From positions 57,429-121,428 of the forward strand of contig JASGGU010000004.1 of assembly GCA_047602645.1 (NCBI GenBank): a stretch of 64,000 nt of DNA, written 5' to 3'. The DNA comes from JAEYFP01 sp047602645. Lineage in GTDB: Bacteria; Bacillota; Clostridia; Lachnospirales; Lachnospiraceae. This document shows, piece after piece, positions 33,770 through 42,790 of the stretch (positions within the stretch are counted from its first letter, which is position 1; every line of letters starts with the position of its first letter). The notes below the pieces were generated by a model, which did no database searches, was not told the origin of the DNA, and saw only the letters and a list, made by a program, of their open reading frames with translations. A program made the position numbers and the translations under genes.

Positions 33770-35506
33770 ATGATGTATAAAATACTTGCGAAAAGTATAA
33801 GAGAATTTAAAAGGCCTTCTTTAATGGCGCCGATACTCGTATCGTTTGAAGTAATTATGGAATGTATCATCCCGTTTATCATCGCGATGCTCGTCAATCA
33901 GATTAAGGCGGGCAGTGAATACGGAATTTTGGTTAAATACGGCCTGCTGCTGGTGCTTATGGCAGGGCTCTCACTCTTGTTCGGGACGATTGCGGGCACG
34001 CAGTGCGCCACTGCCTCAAGTGGGTTTGCCCGCAATTTGCGCAAGGATCTGTTTTACCGGATTCAGACATATTCGTTTGAAAATATTGATAAATTTTCAT
34101 CCTCTTCACTTGTAACCAGGATGACGACGGACGTGTCCAATGTGCAGAACGCTTATATGATGATTATCCGAACGGCGATTCGCTGTCCGCTGATGCTGAT
34201 TTTCGCCTTCACGATGGCGTTTATTATGGGTGGAAGAATGGCCTTCATTTTTGTGTTTGTGATCCCTGTTTTGGGTGTCGGATTGTATCTGGTTATCCGA
34301 AAGGTGATGCCGCTGTTTAAAAAGGTATTTCGCAAATATGACACACTGAACAGTTCGATTCAGGAAAATGTGGCCGGAATGCGTGTTGTGAAGTCTTATG
34401 TGAGAGAGGACTATGAAAAGGAAAAATTTGAACGTGCGGCAGAGGATGTCTGTGCGGACTTCACTCGTGCGGAAAAAATATTGGCCTTCAATAATCCGCT
34501 GATGCAGTTCTGTCTTTATATCGTCATGATTTTTGTGCTCTCGTACGGCTCCTACACAATTATTACGTCGAAAGGGCTGGATCTGGATGTCGGACAGCTT
34601 TCCGCTCTGCTTACCTATAGCTTTCAGATTTTGAGCAGCCTGATGATGTTGTCTATGGTATTTGTAATGATTACGATTGCCGGGGAATCATCGCACCGTA
34701 TCGTGGAAGTATTGGAAGAGGAAAGTACGATGCAAAGCCCCAAGGGTGGCCTTACGCAGGTGAAGGACGGCTCCGTCGATTTTGAAAATGTCAGCTTTAA
34801 ATATTCCAGAACAGCATCGCGTATGGCGCTTGAGGGGATTGAGTTGCATATCCGTTCAGGCGAGACGATCGGCATTCTGGGCGGAACAGGTTCTTCCAAA
34901 TCCTCTCTGATTCAGTTGGTCTCCAGACTTTACGATGCAACGGAGGGGGTTGTGAAAGTCGGCGGTGCAGATGTGAGGGATTATGATTTGGAGTCACTGA
35001 GAAATCAGGTGGCGGTCGTATTGCAGAAAAATGTACTGTTTTCCGGCACAATTAAGGAAAATCTCCGCTGGGGCAATCAGGAGGCCAGCGACGAGGAAAT
35101 CAGAGAAGCGTGCAAATTAGCGCAGGCAGATGAATTTATTTCCCATTTTCCGCAGGGCTATGATACGTATATCGAACAGGGCGGCACGAATGTTTCCGGC
35201 GGACAGAAGCAGCGGCTGTGTATTGCAAGAGCGTTGCTGAAAAGACCGAAAATTCTTATTCTGGATGATTCCACCAGCGCGGTCGATACAAAAACGGATG
35301 CATTAATTCGTAAGGCGATGAAGGAATTTATCCCGCAAACGACAAAAATCATCATTGCGCAGCGGACGGCATCGGTTGAGGATGCGGACCGTATTCTCCT
35401 CATGGAGGGCGGTACAATCCTTGCGGTCGGTACGCATCAAGAGCTGCTTGCAGGCAATGAGGTGTACCGGGATGTATATCGATCCCAGAATAAGGCAGGT
35501 GAATAA
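33770..35506 (+). CDS. Heterodimeric ABC exporter, subunit with degenerate ATP site
   Basis: A 578-residue half transporter. The membrane domain covers about residues 10-310. The ATPase domain shows several departures from consensus: Walker A GGTGSSKSS (Ser for the Gly before Lys), Walker B LILDDSTSAVD (Asp for the catalytic Glu) and H-loop IIAQRTAS (Gln for His). The signature VSGGQKQR is intact. This is the pattern of the degenerate-site subunit in TM287/288- and LmrCD-type exporters. ATG 33770 follows GGAGAGGAAAAACA. The partner gene starts 1 bp after its stop. Confidence 0.9.
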   Translation: MMYKILAKSIREFKRPSLMAPILVSFEVIMECIIPFIIAMLVNQIKAGSEYGILVKYGLLLVLMAGLSLLFGTIAGTQCATASSGFARNLRKDLFYRIQTYSFENIDKFSSSSLVTRMTTDVSNVQNAYMMIIRTAIRCPLMLIFAFTMAFIMGGRMAFIFVFVIPVLGVGLYLVIRKVMPLFKKVFRKYDTLNSSIQENVAGMRVVKSYVREDYEKEKFERAAEDVCADFTRAEKILAFNNPLMQFCLYIVMIFVLSYGSYTIITSKGLDLDVGQLSALLTYSFQILSSLMMLSMVFVMITIAGESSHRIVEVLEEESTMQSPKGGLTQVKDGSVDFENVSFKYSRTASRMALEGIELHIRSGETIGILGGTGSSKSSLIQLVSRLYDATEGVVKVGGADVRDYDLESLRNQVAVVLQKNVLFSGTIKENLRWGNQEASDEEIREACKLAQADEFISHFPQGYDTYIEQGGTNVSGGQKQRLCIARALLKRPKILILDDSTSAVDTKTDALIRKAMKEFIPQTTKIIIAQRTASVEDADRILLMEGGTILAVGTHQELLAGNEVYRDVYRSQNKAGE

Positions 35507-35507
35507 G

Positions 35508-37397
35508 ATGAGTAAAGGAATAGTGAAAAAAGGAATTGTAAAGCGCCTGCTGAAGCTGATTTTTGAATTTTATCCCGTTATGCTTCCGTTCGTTATGGTA
35601 TGTATTATTTTTAATGCGGTTATTTCCTCGATTCCGTCTATTTTTATGCAGAATATTATTTCTCTGATAGAGAGCTCGTGGCAAAGCGGTGACTGGGCAG
35701 CGGTATCCGGGCAGATTATCGGATTTGTCGGTCTGCTGGCCGTTTGCTACATTCTTTCCCTTGCGGCGTCGCTTGTCTACAACCGAATGATGGCAGTCAT
35801 TACGCAGGGCTCCTTAAAAAAGCTGCGCGTACGGATGTTCCGCGGGATGCAGAATCTTCCGGTCAGATATTTTGATACGAACAACCACGGGGATATCATG
35901 AGTTACTACACAAATGATATCGACGCGCTCCGGCAGATGATTTCACAGAGTGTTCCGCAGCTGATGATTTCAGGCGTTGTTGTTATTACACTGTTCTGTA
36001 TTATGTTGTATTACAGTATTTGGATGACGCTTGTCGTTATGACGGGTATGCTCGTGATGTACCAGATTACAAAAAAGGTGGGAGGCGGTTCTGCAAAATA
36101 TTTTATCCGCCAGCAGATTACACTTGGTAAGGTAGAAGGTTTTGCGGAGGAAATGATGACAGGGCAGAAGGTCATCAAGGTGTTCTGCCATGAAGAGGAA
36201 AGCAAGAAAGCCTTTGATGCGATCAATGATTCGCTGTTTGCCGATGCGGAACGGGCAAATAAGTATGCAAATACACTTGGTCCGATTTTAAATAATATCG
36301 GGAATCTTCTTTATGTCATTGTGGCGCTGTGCGGCGGCCTTTTTCTGATGTCACGCACGCCGAATGTGAGTATTTCCGGGATGGCGTTCAGCATCAGCAT
36401 TGTCGTTCCGTTTTTGAATATGACAAAGCAGTTTGCGGGCAATATCAATCAGGTGTCAAACCAGGTCAATGCGGTTGTGATGGGACTTGCGGGAGCAACA
36501 AGAATTTTTGAGCTGATCGACGAAAAATCGGAATCAGACAACGGAGACGTGACGCTCGTCAATGTCCGGGAAGAGAACGGCGTGCTCACGGAATGCGCGG
36601 AGCGTACGGAAATGTGGGCGTGGAAGCGTCCGCAGGAGGACGGTACTATTTTGTATACGGAGCTTGCCGGAGATGTACGGATGAAGGATGTGGATTTCGG
36701 CTATACGGACGATAAGATCGTTTTGCACAATATTACCGTATTTGCGGAACCCGGACAGAAGGTCGCCTTTGTGGGCGCAACCGGAGCCGGTAAAACGACG
36801 ATTACAAACTTGATCAATCGTTTTTATGATATTGCAGACGGCAAAATCTATTATGACGGAATCAACATCAACCGGATTAAAAAGGCGGATTTGAGAAGAT
36901 CACTCGGCGTTGTGCTGCAGGATACAAATTTATTTACGGGAACCGTAATGGAAAACATCCGTTACGGCAATCTGGAGGCCTCGGATGAGGAGTGCAGGGG
37001 TGCGGCTGTGCTGGCCGGTGCACATGACTTTATCACCCGTCTGCCGCAGGGCTACGATACGCCTCTGACAGGCAACGGGGCCAATCTGTCACAGGGACAA
37101 AGGCAGCTTCTCGCGATTGCAAGAGCCGCAGTAGCCAATCCTCCCGCTATGATTCTGGATGAGGCAACCTCTTCAATTGATACACGTACGGAAGCCATTG
37201 TGCAGCGCGGCATGGATGTTCTCATGCAGGGCCGCACTGTGTTTGTCATCGCGCACAGGCTTTCCACAGTCAAAAATTCCGATGTGATCATGGTGCTTGA
37301 GCAGGGCCGCATTGCGGAACGCGGCAGCCATGAACAGCTCCTTGCCCAGAAGGGAAAGTATTATCAGCTTTATACGGGTGCTTTCGAACTTGAGTAA
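35508..37397 (+). CDS. Heterodimeric ABC exporter, subunit with canonical catalytic residues
   Basis: A 629-residue partner. Walker A GATGAGKTT (~422), signature LSQGQRQ, Walker B MILDEATSSID with the catalytic Glu and H-loop VIAHRLST are present. About 45 residues between the membrane and ATPase domains form an insertion (around 345-390) rich in Glu. ATG 35508 lies 1 bp after the stop of the upstream gene. Together the two subunits form one asymmetric exporter, probably for drugs or peptides; the substrate is not visible. Confidence 0.9.
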   Translation: MSKGIVKKGIVKRLLKLIFEFYPVMLPFVMVCIIFNAVISSIPSIFMQNIISLIESSWQSGDWAAVSGQIIGFVGLLAVCYILSLAASLVYNRMMAVITQGSLKKLRVRMFRGMQNLPVRYFDTNNHGDIMSYYTNDIDALRQMISQSVPQLMISGVVVITLFCIMLYYSIWMTLVVMTGMLVMYQITKKVGGGSAKYFIRQQITLGKVEGFAEEMMTGQKVIKVFCHEEESKKAFDAINDSLFADAERANKYANTLGPILNNIGNLLYVIVALCGGLFLMSRTPNVSISGMAFSISIVVPFLNMTKQFAGNINQVSNQVNAVVMGLAGATRIFELIDEKSESDNGDVTLVNVREENGVLTECAERTEMWAWKRPQEDGTILYTELAGDVRMKDVDFGYTDDKIVLHNITVFAEPGQKVAFVGATGAGKTTITNLINRFYDIADGKIYYDGININRIKKADLRRSLGVVLQDTNLFTGTVMENIRYGNLEASDEECRGAAVLAGAHDFITRLPQGYDTPLTGNGANLSQGQRQLLAIARAAVANPPAMILDEATSSIDTRTEAIVQRGMDVLMQGRTVFVIAHRLSTVKNSDVIMVLEQGRIAERGSHEQLLAQKGKYYQLYTGAFELE

Positions 37398-37469
37398 AAT
37401 TGGGCAAATTATGTACGCTGCATCAGTACTATGAATACTCTGCTGCTGTAAAGTGATCAGCAGTGATAG

Positions 37470-37527
37470 AAAAGGAATTAATCAGAAAATCTCGAATGGA
37501 GAGATTTTCTGATTAATTCCTTTTTTT
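37470..37527 (+). terminator. Very strong terminator (24-bp perfect stem)
   Basis: Bases 37470-37493 pair without mismatch with 37501-37524 around a 7-nt loop; seven T close the stem and follow it. It insulates the ABC exporter operon from the recombinase cassette. Confidence 0.93.
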
Positions 37528-37697
37528 GGCTGCGGTTTAAGTCAAGCCGATAAAACGTATCACATAGAAACCAAAAAGTAACAAACCATTTATTGCTATT
37601 GGATCATGCGGTTAGTATAATGTGGATAAAAGGGTATGTCAGTTAATGAAAGGCATTTAATCCGGAGATATGCAATAAAAAGTGTAAAGAAAAAATA

Positions 37698-37712
37698 TGA
37701 TGGAACTGCGAC
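37698..37712 (+). repeat. Left direct copy of recombinase-associated repeat
   Basis: TGATGGAACTGCGAC here and TGATAGAACTGCGAC at 39140-39154 are direct copies with one mismatch. They could be the two attachment-site halves (attL/attR cores) of a small integrated element. GAACTGCGACT also forms a perfect 11-bp inverted repeat with 37735-37745. Confidence 0.6.
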
Positions 37713-37735
37713 TGTGTTCCTTATGAAACAAAATA

Positions 37736-37754
37736 GTCGCAGTTCTATCAAAAC
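37736..37754 (-). repeat. Left inverted repeat flanking the recombinase gene
   Basis: On the minus strand this reads GTTTTGATAGAACTGCGAC, identical over 19 bases to 39136-39154 on the plus strand. The two copies face each other across the recombinase gene and its promoter. Confidence 0.85.
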
Positions 37755-37768
37755 TGAATCCCCTTAGT

Positions 37769-37798
37769 TTGACATACTACGACAATTTTTATTATAAA
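37769..37798 (+). promoter_or_regulatory. Promoter of the tyrosine recombinase
   Basis: TTGACA (37769-37774), 18 bp, TATAAA (37793-37798). It lies inside the segment bounded by the inverted repeats and points toward the recombinase gene. Confidence 0.6.
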
Positions 37799-37947
37799 GG
37801 TTCCGACTATGTTTGTCAATCTGATCAAAAATCTATGCTTGTAAGACAAGATTCAGATAGATTATAGTGCAAAAAGCAGATTTTTTCGACAATCCGGAAA
37901 AATGCGCCGTCAACAAAATCGTCAAATCTGAAAGGAGTCATCAAGTA

Positions 37948-39099
37948 ATGGCACGTAAGGGAGAAAACATTTACAAACGTAAAGACGGGCGCTGGGAAGG
38001 CCGTCTATTACAGTCCGGCGGGAAGTTCCGGTATTTTTATGCCAAAACCTATCGGGAGGTTCGGGCAAAGATGCGGGACAGCCGTGAGGCAGCAGATACG
38101 AAGGAGGAGGAGTGTACAAACCGGCAGCTTTATGCGTCCGGTTTATTTCAATTGTGGCTGGAAGAGGTGGGATATCGCTTAAAACCATCTACTTGTGAAA
38201 GCTATTATTACTGTCTGCAGGGTTATGTAATTCCTCATTTCAGATCACCCGAAAACAGACACTTATCGAAGAAATCTGTCCTGAGTTTTGTACATGCAAT
38301 TCATAAAAACGATACAATTTCCACAGCGTATCAAAGAAAAATACTCTCTATTTTCAAAACTGCTCTCCGGGACATTTCCAAAACATTTCCGGAGTACTCC
38401 TCGCTGGTTGAAATTGTGGTATATCCAAAAGTAATAAGCGGTGAAGAGGTTTCAATATTCTCCATAAAAGAACAAAAAATAATACAAAATACAGTACAAA
38501 AATCATCAGATAGAAGACTTTTCGGCGTAATTCTCTGTTTTTATACAGGTATCCGTTTGGGAGAGCTTTGTGCATTGAAATGGGAAGATATTGATCTGGA
38601 TTCAGGAATGATGTCTATTTCACGAACTGTAACACGTATCCGTAACCCGGAATTATCCGGCTGTAAAACAATGCTTTGCGAGGGAACGCCTAAAAGCAGA
38701 ACTTCCACCAGAAAAATTCCGCTGCCGGAGTTTTTATTAAAGAAAATGAAGGAACGCAGCATGGGTTCCATAGATGAAGCCTGTTATGTACTCTCAGAGA
38801 AAACGGTTCCCTTTGATCCGCGCGCATACCAGCGCCTCTATAAGAGTCTGCTTAAGGATGCAGGGGTCAAGGAACGTAAATTTCATGCCATTCGTCATAC
38901 ATTTGCGACAAGAGCATTGGAATTGGGCGTAGATATTAAGACACTTAGTGAACTGCTGGGACATTCCAATGTCAGCATTACCCTGAATATTTATGCACAT
39001 TCACTCATAGAGCAAAAGAAAAAAGCAATAGAAAAATTCAATCAAATGTATGCGGCTCAAATGGAAATACCTCTATATGCCGTCAATTCAGCCGTCTAA
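37948..39099 (+). CDS. Tyrosine recombinase (phage/Tn916-type integrase family)
   Basis: A 383-residue recombinase. The N-terminus (NIYKRKDGRWEGRLL) resembles the AP2-like arm-binding domain of Tn916-type integrases; a SAM-like core-binding domain follows (about 75-170). Catalytic residues are visible: Arg in TGIRLGEL (~201), HAIRHTFATR (His and Arg, ~312), LGHSN and the nucleophile Tyr in NIYAHS (~348). Full length and apparently active. ATG 37948 follows AAAGGAGTCATCAAGTA. No excisionase, relaxase or other mobile-element gene is adjacent; 19-bp inverted repeats flank it. Confidence 0.93.
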   Translation: MARKGENIYKRKDGRWEGRLLQSGGKFRYFYAKTYREVRAKMRDSREAADTKEEECTNRQLYASGLFQLWLEEVGYRLKPSTCESYYYCLQGYVIPHFRSPENRHLSKKSVLSFVHAIHKNDTISTAYQRKILSIFKTALRDISKTFPEYSSLVEIVVYPKVISGEEVSIFSIKEQKIIQNTVQKSSDRRLFGVILCFYTGIRLGELCALKWEDIDLDSGMMSISRTVTRIRNPELSGCKTMLCEGTPKSRTSTRKIPLPEFLLKKMKERSMGSIDEACYVLSEKTVPFDPRAYQRLYKSLLKDAGVKERKFHAIRHTFATRALELGVDIKTLSELLGHSNVSITLNIYAHSLIEQKKKAIEKFNQMYAAQMEIPLYAVNSAV

Positions 39100-39458
39100 G
39101 AGCGGAAAATCCAGGTTCTGCGGCAACTTGATACTGTTTTGATAGAACTGCGACACTGCAATACGCTGTTAACAGTTATTATTATATCTTCTGTAGCAGA
39201 TTATTATTTAAAAATTTATTAATTATTCAGTTCGCTGCACAGTATGAGGCGGGCAGTCAAAGATTAGAGGTGACACAAGCATGAGTTTGCTTGTTACAGG
39301 CAAAGGCTGTGATAATACAAAATTGCCCGATGAAATGACAAAGGTGTTAATATTCGGGAAAAAATGTGGCTCTCCCAGTCAGCATTGCCGTGCGCCATGC
39401 AAATTAGTATTGCAGGTTGAACATTTCTCAGATAAAAATATTTGCAGGAGGACATCAG
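39100..39458. other. Intergenic region between recombinase and chemoreceptor
   Basis: A 359-bp gap. It contains the right repeat (39136-39154), a 10-bp palindrome CTGTTAACAG (39167-39176) and AT-rich DNA. I see no terminator after the recombinase gene and no convincing promoter for the chemoreceptor. A 64-codon open frame (39281-39475) overlaps the chemoreceptor start and is not credible. A c-di-GMP riboswitch was looked for and not found. Confidence 0.6.
39136..39154 (+). repeat. Right inverted repeat flanking the recombinase gene
   Basis: GTTTTGATAGAACTGCGAC, a perfect inverted match to 37736-37754. It lies 37 bp after the recombinase stop codon. Confidence 0.85.
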
Positions 39459-41576
39459 ATGAATATCAAAAATAAGATTAACACTACAACGCAGCAGCCA
39501 CAGGGGAGCCTCAGTAGAAAAAAATCCATAAAAAAAACACTTTTGACAAGTATTATCGGATTATCGGTTTCCATCTCAATGATTTCAGGGCTTGCCAGTG
39601 CATTCATGATTTATCAGGAGGCTACGAACAGCATGAATACAAGACTGGAAGAAAACAGAGACGCTTATAATTTGGCTGTGGAAAATGCTATTCAAATTTA
39701 TAAAATAAGAATTGAAGAGGCAGCGCAAAATTCAGATATTACGGATCCCGAAAGGACGCAGGAAGAAAAAGATGAGCTATTAGCTCAATTGGCCGAGCAG
39801 TATGGCTTTACCAGAATGGTCACAGTCGATAAAAATGGCATGTCCAGTGCCGGCAGTGATGTGAGCCAGCGTGAGTATTTTCAAAATGCCATAAAGGGAA
39901 ATACTTATATATCCAGCACGCTGGTCAGCAAGGATACCGGAAGTGTAGTCTTAAATGTGGCTGCCCAAATTAACAACAAAAGTGGATACAACGGAGTTGT
40001 TTTTGCATCGCTTGACAGCAGTGTCTTTAGCGGCATAGTTGATGATATTTCTATCGGCGAGTCAGGCTATGGCTTTATCGTAGACAAGACAGGAAAAATA
40101 ATTGCCCATAAGAGTGCGGAGACTGTCAATAATCAAACGAATTATATTGAAATGGCTCAAGACGACAGCACCTATACCAAATTGGCAGAAGTGATTGAGA
40201 ATATGATTGCCGGTAAATCCAATATCGATCATACGGTTTTTAAGGGGAATGATCAGGTAGTCTGCTATAGCCCGATTGAGGATACAGACGGGTGGTCGAT
40301 CGGTGTCACAGCCAAAACTTCGGAAATGCTGAAAGGCTTCTATACTTCTATTGAGATTACGGTCGTGCTGACTATTCTTTTTGTGATCCTTTCGATACTA
40401 ATTGCATTCCGGATTGCGGCACCTATTGTAAATCCTGTGGTGAAGCTGGTAAATAGAATGGAGATGCTGGCGGCAGGGGATCTGCATTCCGAAGTGCCAA
40501 AGGTACATACAGGAGATGAAATAGAAAGTCTGTCGGATTCCTTTACGGCCACCGTGCAAGCCTTAAATAGTTATATTGATGAAATTTCTTATGTATTGAC
40601 CGGATTGGCACAGGGAGACTGCACCGTAAAAGCCGCACAGGAATATAAGGGAGATTTTGTTCGAATTAAGGATTCTCTGCACCAGATTGTTATGAATTTA
40701 AATGAGGTTTTCCAAACAATAACGCAGTCTGCCCAGCAAGTAGCATCCGGTTCAGAGCAGGTATCGGCCGGTGCCCAGGCACTGTCGGCAGGAACTACGG
40801 AACAGGCTGCATCTGTGGAGGAATTAACTGCCGCGATTTCCAGTGTGGCGCAGCAGGCGGAGATGAACGCGGCCAATGTGCAAACTGCGACGGAATATGT
40901 GAAGCAGGCCGGCAAGGGGGCATCGGACAGCAACGGTTATATGCAGCAGTTAAATGCATCTATGAGTGAAATTGCAATGTCATCTCAGGAGATTTCAAAA
41001 ATTACCAAGCTTGTAGAAGATATTGCTTTCCAAACAAATATTTTGGCACTGAATGCCGCAGTGGAGGCAGCGCGGGCCGGAGATGCGGGGAAAGGCTTTG
41101 CCGTAGTGGCGGATGAAGTTCGTACCCTTGCTGCCAGGTCGGCGGAAGCAGCCAAACAAACCAGCGATTTGATTCAGAAATCCACGGCAATCGTATCCGA
41201 AGGAGAACGGTTTGCCGGTGATACATTAAAGGCATTAGGTGATGTCTCAGATAAGGCGCAATTAGTAGAACAGTCAATTAAAGAAATTGAATCGGCTTCC
41301 ACGGAGCAGGCGGCGGCGATTGAGCAAATCAATCAAGGACTGTCCCAAGTGTCCGCAGTGGTGCAGAGTAATGCTGCGACTGCTGAGGAAAGCTCCGCAT
41401 CCAGTGAAGAGCTGGCGGCGCAGGCACAGGTTCTGCAGGGAGAAGTTTCAAAATTCAGATTATTGGATTCAAGGGACAATTCGTTTAACTCTTCCTTTGC
41501 ACATAGCGCGATAAATGATGCAGAGCGAAAAGCCGCGATCCAGCCCCAGCCGAAACCGTCAATGGGAAAATACTGA
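39459..41576 (+). CDS. Methyl-accepting chemotaxis protein with dCache-type sensor
   Basis: A 705-residue receptor: TM1 (~27-50), a large double-Cache-like extracellular domain (~55-290, with QREYFQNAIKGNTYIS and IGESGYGFIVDKTGKIIAHK), TM2 (~295-320), HAMP, then the signalling domain with hairpin tip FQTNILALNAAVEAARAGDA. dCache receptors sense amino acids, organic acids or amines; the ligand here is unknown. ATG 39459 follows GCAGGAGGACATCAG. A cheW gene follows 30 bp downstream, forming a receptor/coupler pair. Confidence 0.93.
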   Translation: MNIKNKINTTTQQPQGSLSRKKSIKKTLLTSIIGLSVSISMISGLASAFMIYQEATNSMNTRLEENRDAYNLAVENAIQIYKIRIEEAAQNSDITDPERTQEEKDELLAQLAEQYGFTRMVTVDKNGMSSAGSDVSQREYFQNAIKGNTYISSTLVSKDTGSVVLNVAAQINNKSGYNGVVFASLDSSVFSGIVDDISIGESGYGFIVDKTGKIIAHKSAETVNNQTNYIEMAQDDSTYTKLAEVIENMIAGKSNIDHTVFKGNDQVVCYSPIEDTDGWSIGVTAKTSEMLKGFYTSIEITVVLTILFVILSILIAFRIAAPIVNPVVKLVNRMEMLAAGDLHSEVPKVHTGDEIESLSDSFTATVQALNSYIDEISYVLTGLAQGDCTVKAAQEYKGDFVRIKDSLHQIVMNLNEVFQTITQSAQQVASGSEQVSAGAQALSAGTTEQAASVEELTAAISSVAQQAEMNAANVQTATEYVKQAGKGASDSNGYMQQLNASMSEIAMSSQEISKITKLVEDIAFQTNILALNAAVEAARAGDAGKGFAVVADEVRTLAARSAEAAKQTSDLIQKSTAIVSEGERFAGDTLKALGDVSDKAQLVEQSIKEIESASTEQAAAIEQINQGLSQVSAVVQSNAATAEESSASSEELAAQAQVLQGEVSKFRLLDSRDNSFNSSFAHSAINDAERKAAIQPQPKPSMGKY

Positions 41577-41606
41577 TCCGCTATCCATTACGAATAGGAG
41601 GTAATT

Positions 41607-42086
41607 ATGAATATGCGAGAAGAATTAGAGAAAAATCAGCAGGATGACGATGGAATGAAACAGAGATACCTTACGTTCCTGACGGATGACCGGCTGTTTG
41701 GTGTCCCCATTGCGGAGGTGATGCAGATTGTGGAGATTCAGGATATTACGAGGATGCATGATCAGCAGTCCTATATAAAGGGAATTATTAATCTGCGCGG
41801 ACAGATCATTCCGGTAATTGATATGCGGCTGCGTCTGAACATCCCGGAGATATCTTACAATGACCGCACCTGCATTGTGATTATGTGTGTGAAGGACCAG
41901 AATTTTGGATTGATTGTGGATGGAGTCGATGAAGTAATCCGTATTTTGCCGGAGCAGATTTCGGCCCCGCCCGAAAGTGGTTTGATGGGTGCGGAATCAT
42001 TTTTTACCGGAATTGCGAGAGTTAAAAAAAATAATGCCGGAGAGGAAGCCCTTGCACTCCTCATCAGAGCATCGGAAATTCTGTAA
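41607..42086 (+). CDS. cheW: Chemotaxis coupling protein CheW
   Basis: A 159-residue CheW-domain protein (YLTFLTDDRLFGVPIAEVMQ, INLRGQIIPVIDMR, FGLIVDGVDEVI), which couples receptors to the kinase CheA on the inner membrane face. An acidic N-terminal tail of about 15 residues precedes the domain. ATG 41607 follows TAGGAGG. Co-transcribed with the upstream receptor; no other che genes are in the window, so it may be an accessory CheW dedicated to this receptor. Confidence 0.92.
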   Translation: MNMREELEKNQQDDDGMKQRYLTFLTDDRLFGVPIAEVMQIVEIQDITRMHDQQSYIKGIINLRGQIIPVIDMRLRLNIPEISYNDRTCIVIMCVKDQNFGLIVDGVDEVIRILPEQISAPPESGLMGAESFFTGIARVKKNNAGEEALALLIRASEIL

Positions 42087-42189
42087 GCAACAGGAAAGCC
42101 GTCTCACCAAAATCAAATCAGCCTGTTAGTCAGACAGAAATCATGTGTTGCTGAAAATGAAGCGAACAGTACTAAGAGTCATTTACGAT

Positions 42190-42218
42190 TTGACAAAATC
42201 ATGGTAAGGTAGTAATCT
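42190..42218 (+). promoter_or_regulatory. Promoter of the ferritin gene
   Basis: TTGACA (42190-42195), 17 bp, TAATCT (42213-42218), about 60 bp before the gene. No DtxR-like or Fur-like palindrome was seen next to it. Confidence 0.6.
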
Positions 42219-42280
42219 GAAATTGATCTATTAGTACAGTCTATCTGACAAAATTTCAAAGAAAACAGGAGGAATATGTG

Positions 42281-42790
42281 ATGGAAAGAGAAGTTGCGAA
42301 ATTATTAAATGAGCAGATAAACAAAGAATTTTATTCTGCATATCTGTATTTGTCCATAGCGAGCTTTTATGATGACAGGGGACTGGACGGATTCGCTAAC
42401 TGGTATGAGGTACAGGCAAAAGAAGAGCAGGATCACGCCATGCTAATGTATCAATATATGCATAATAATGATGAAAAAGTCATATTGGAAGCGATTGCAA
42501 AGCCGGACGAGGTATTTGAATCGCTGATGGATCCGTTAACGGTCAGCCTGGAGCATGAAAGATATGTGACGGACTCGATTCATACGATTTATGCAGCCGC
42601 ACAGAAAATTAATGATTTTCGCGCACTGCAGTTTCTTGACTGGTTCGTAAAGGAGCAGGGAGAGGAAGAGAAAAACGCTACGGATTTAATCGTAAAGATG
42701 GAGCTTTTCGGAGATGATGCCAAAAGTTTGTATATGCTTAACAGTGAGCTGCTGGCAAGGGCTTATACCGCTCCGAGCTTAGTTTTATAA
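42281..42790 (+). CDS. ftnA: Bacterial non-haem ferritin
   Basis: A 169-residue four-helix-bundle iron-storage protein that oxidises Fe(II) and stores it in a 24-mer shell. Ferroxidase-site residues are visible: Glu16, Glu48/49 and His52 (AKEEQDHAMLM), then Glu in LEHERYV and KEQGEEEKNA. ATG 42281 follows AGGAGGAATATGTG. It has its own promoter. The 3' end is overlapped on the other strand by a decayed Crp/Fnr fragment. Confidence 0.95.
   Translation: MEREVAKLLNEQINKEFYSAYLYLSIASFYDDRGLDGFANWYEVQAKEEQDHAMLMYQYMHNNDEKVILEAIAKPDEVFESLMDPLTVSLEHERYVTDSIHTIYAAAQKINDFRALQFLDWFVKEQGEEEKNATDLIVKMELFGDDAKSLYMLNSELLARAYTAPSLVL

Larger units (their letters stand above)
37398..37947. other. Intergenic region: terminator, inverted and direct repeats, recombinase promoter
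   Basis: A 550-bp gap with no gene. It holds the 24-bp terminator stem (37470-37527), a small CTGCTG/CAGCAG hairpin before it, an AT-rich stretch with no recognisable feature (about 37530-37695), the recombinase-associated repeats (37698-37754) and a promoter (37769-37798). The remaining ~150 bp before the recombinase gene is AT-rich leader. Confidence 0.7.

Noticed and set aside
37500..37700. CRISPR array or insertion sequence in the 550-bp gap
   Set aside because: No repeated spacer units and no transposase or IS ends; only the terminator stem and the recombinase-associated repeats are present.
37867..37947. Longer integrase start
   Set aside because: No ribosome binding site; the ATG at 37948 has AAAGGAG at proper distance and begins with the expected NIYKRKDGRWEGR region.
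39155..39458. c-di-GMP (GEMM) or other riboswitch ahead of the chemoreceptor
   Set aside because: The conserved cores expected for GEMM-I/II were not found; only short, non-matching purine runs are present.
39281..39475. 64-codon open frame between recombinase and chemoreceptor
   Set aside because: Overlaps the chemoreceptor start, has no family resemblance and mixes Cys and Pro residues in an unconvincing way; codon pattern is unlike neighbours.
42107..42160. Terminator after cheW
   Set aside because: AGCAACA...TGTTGCT can pair, but at a distance of about 60 bases and without a T tract.
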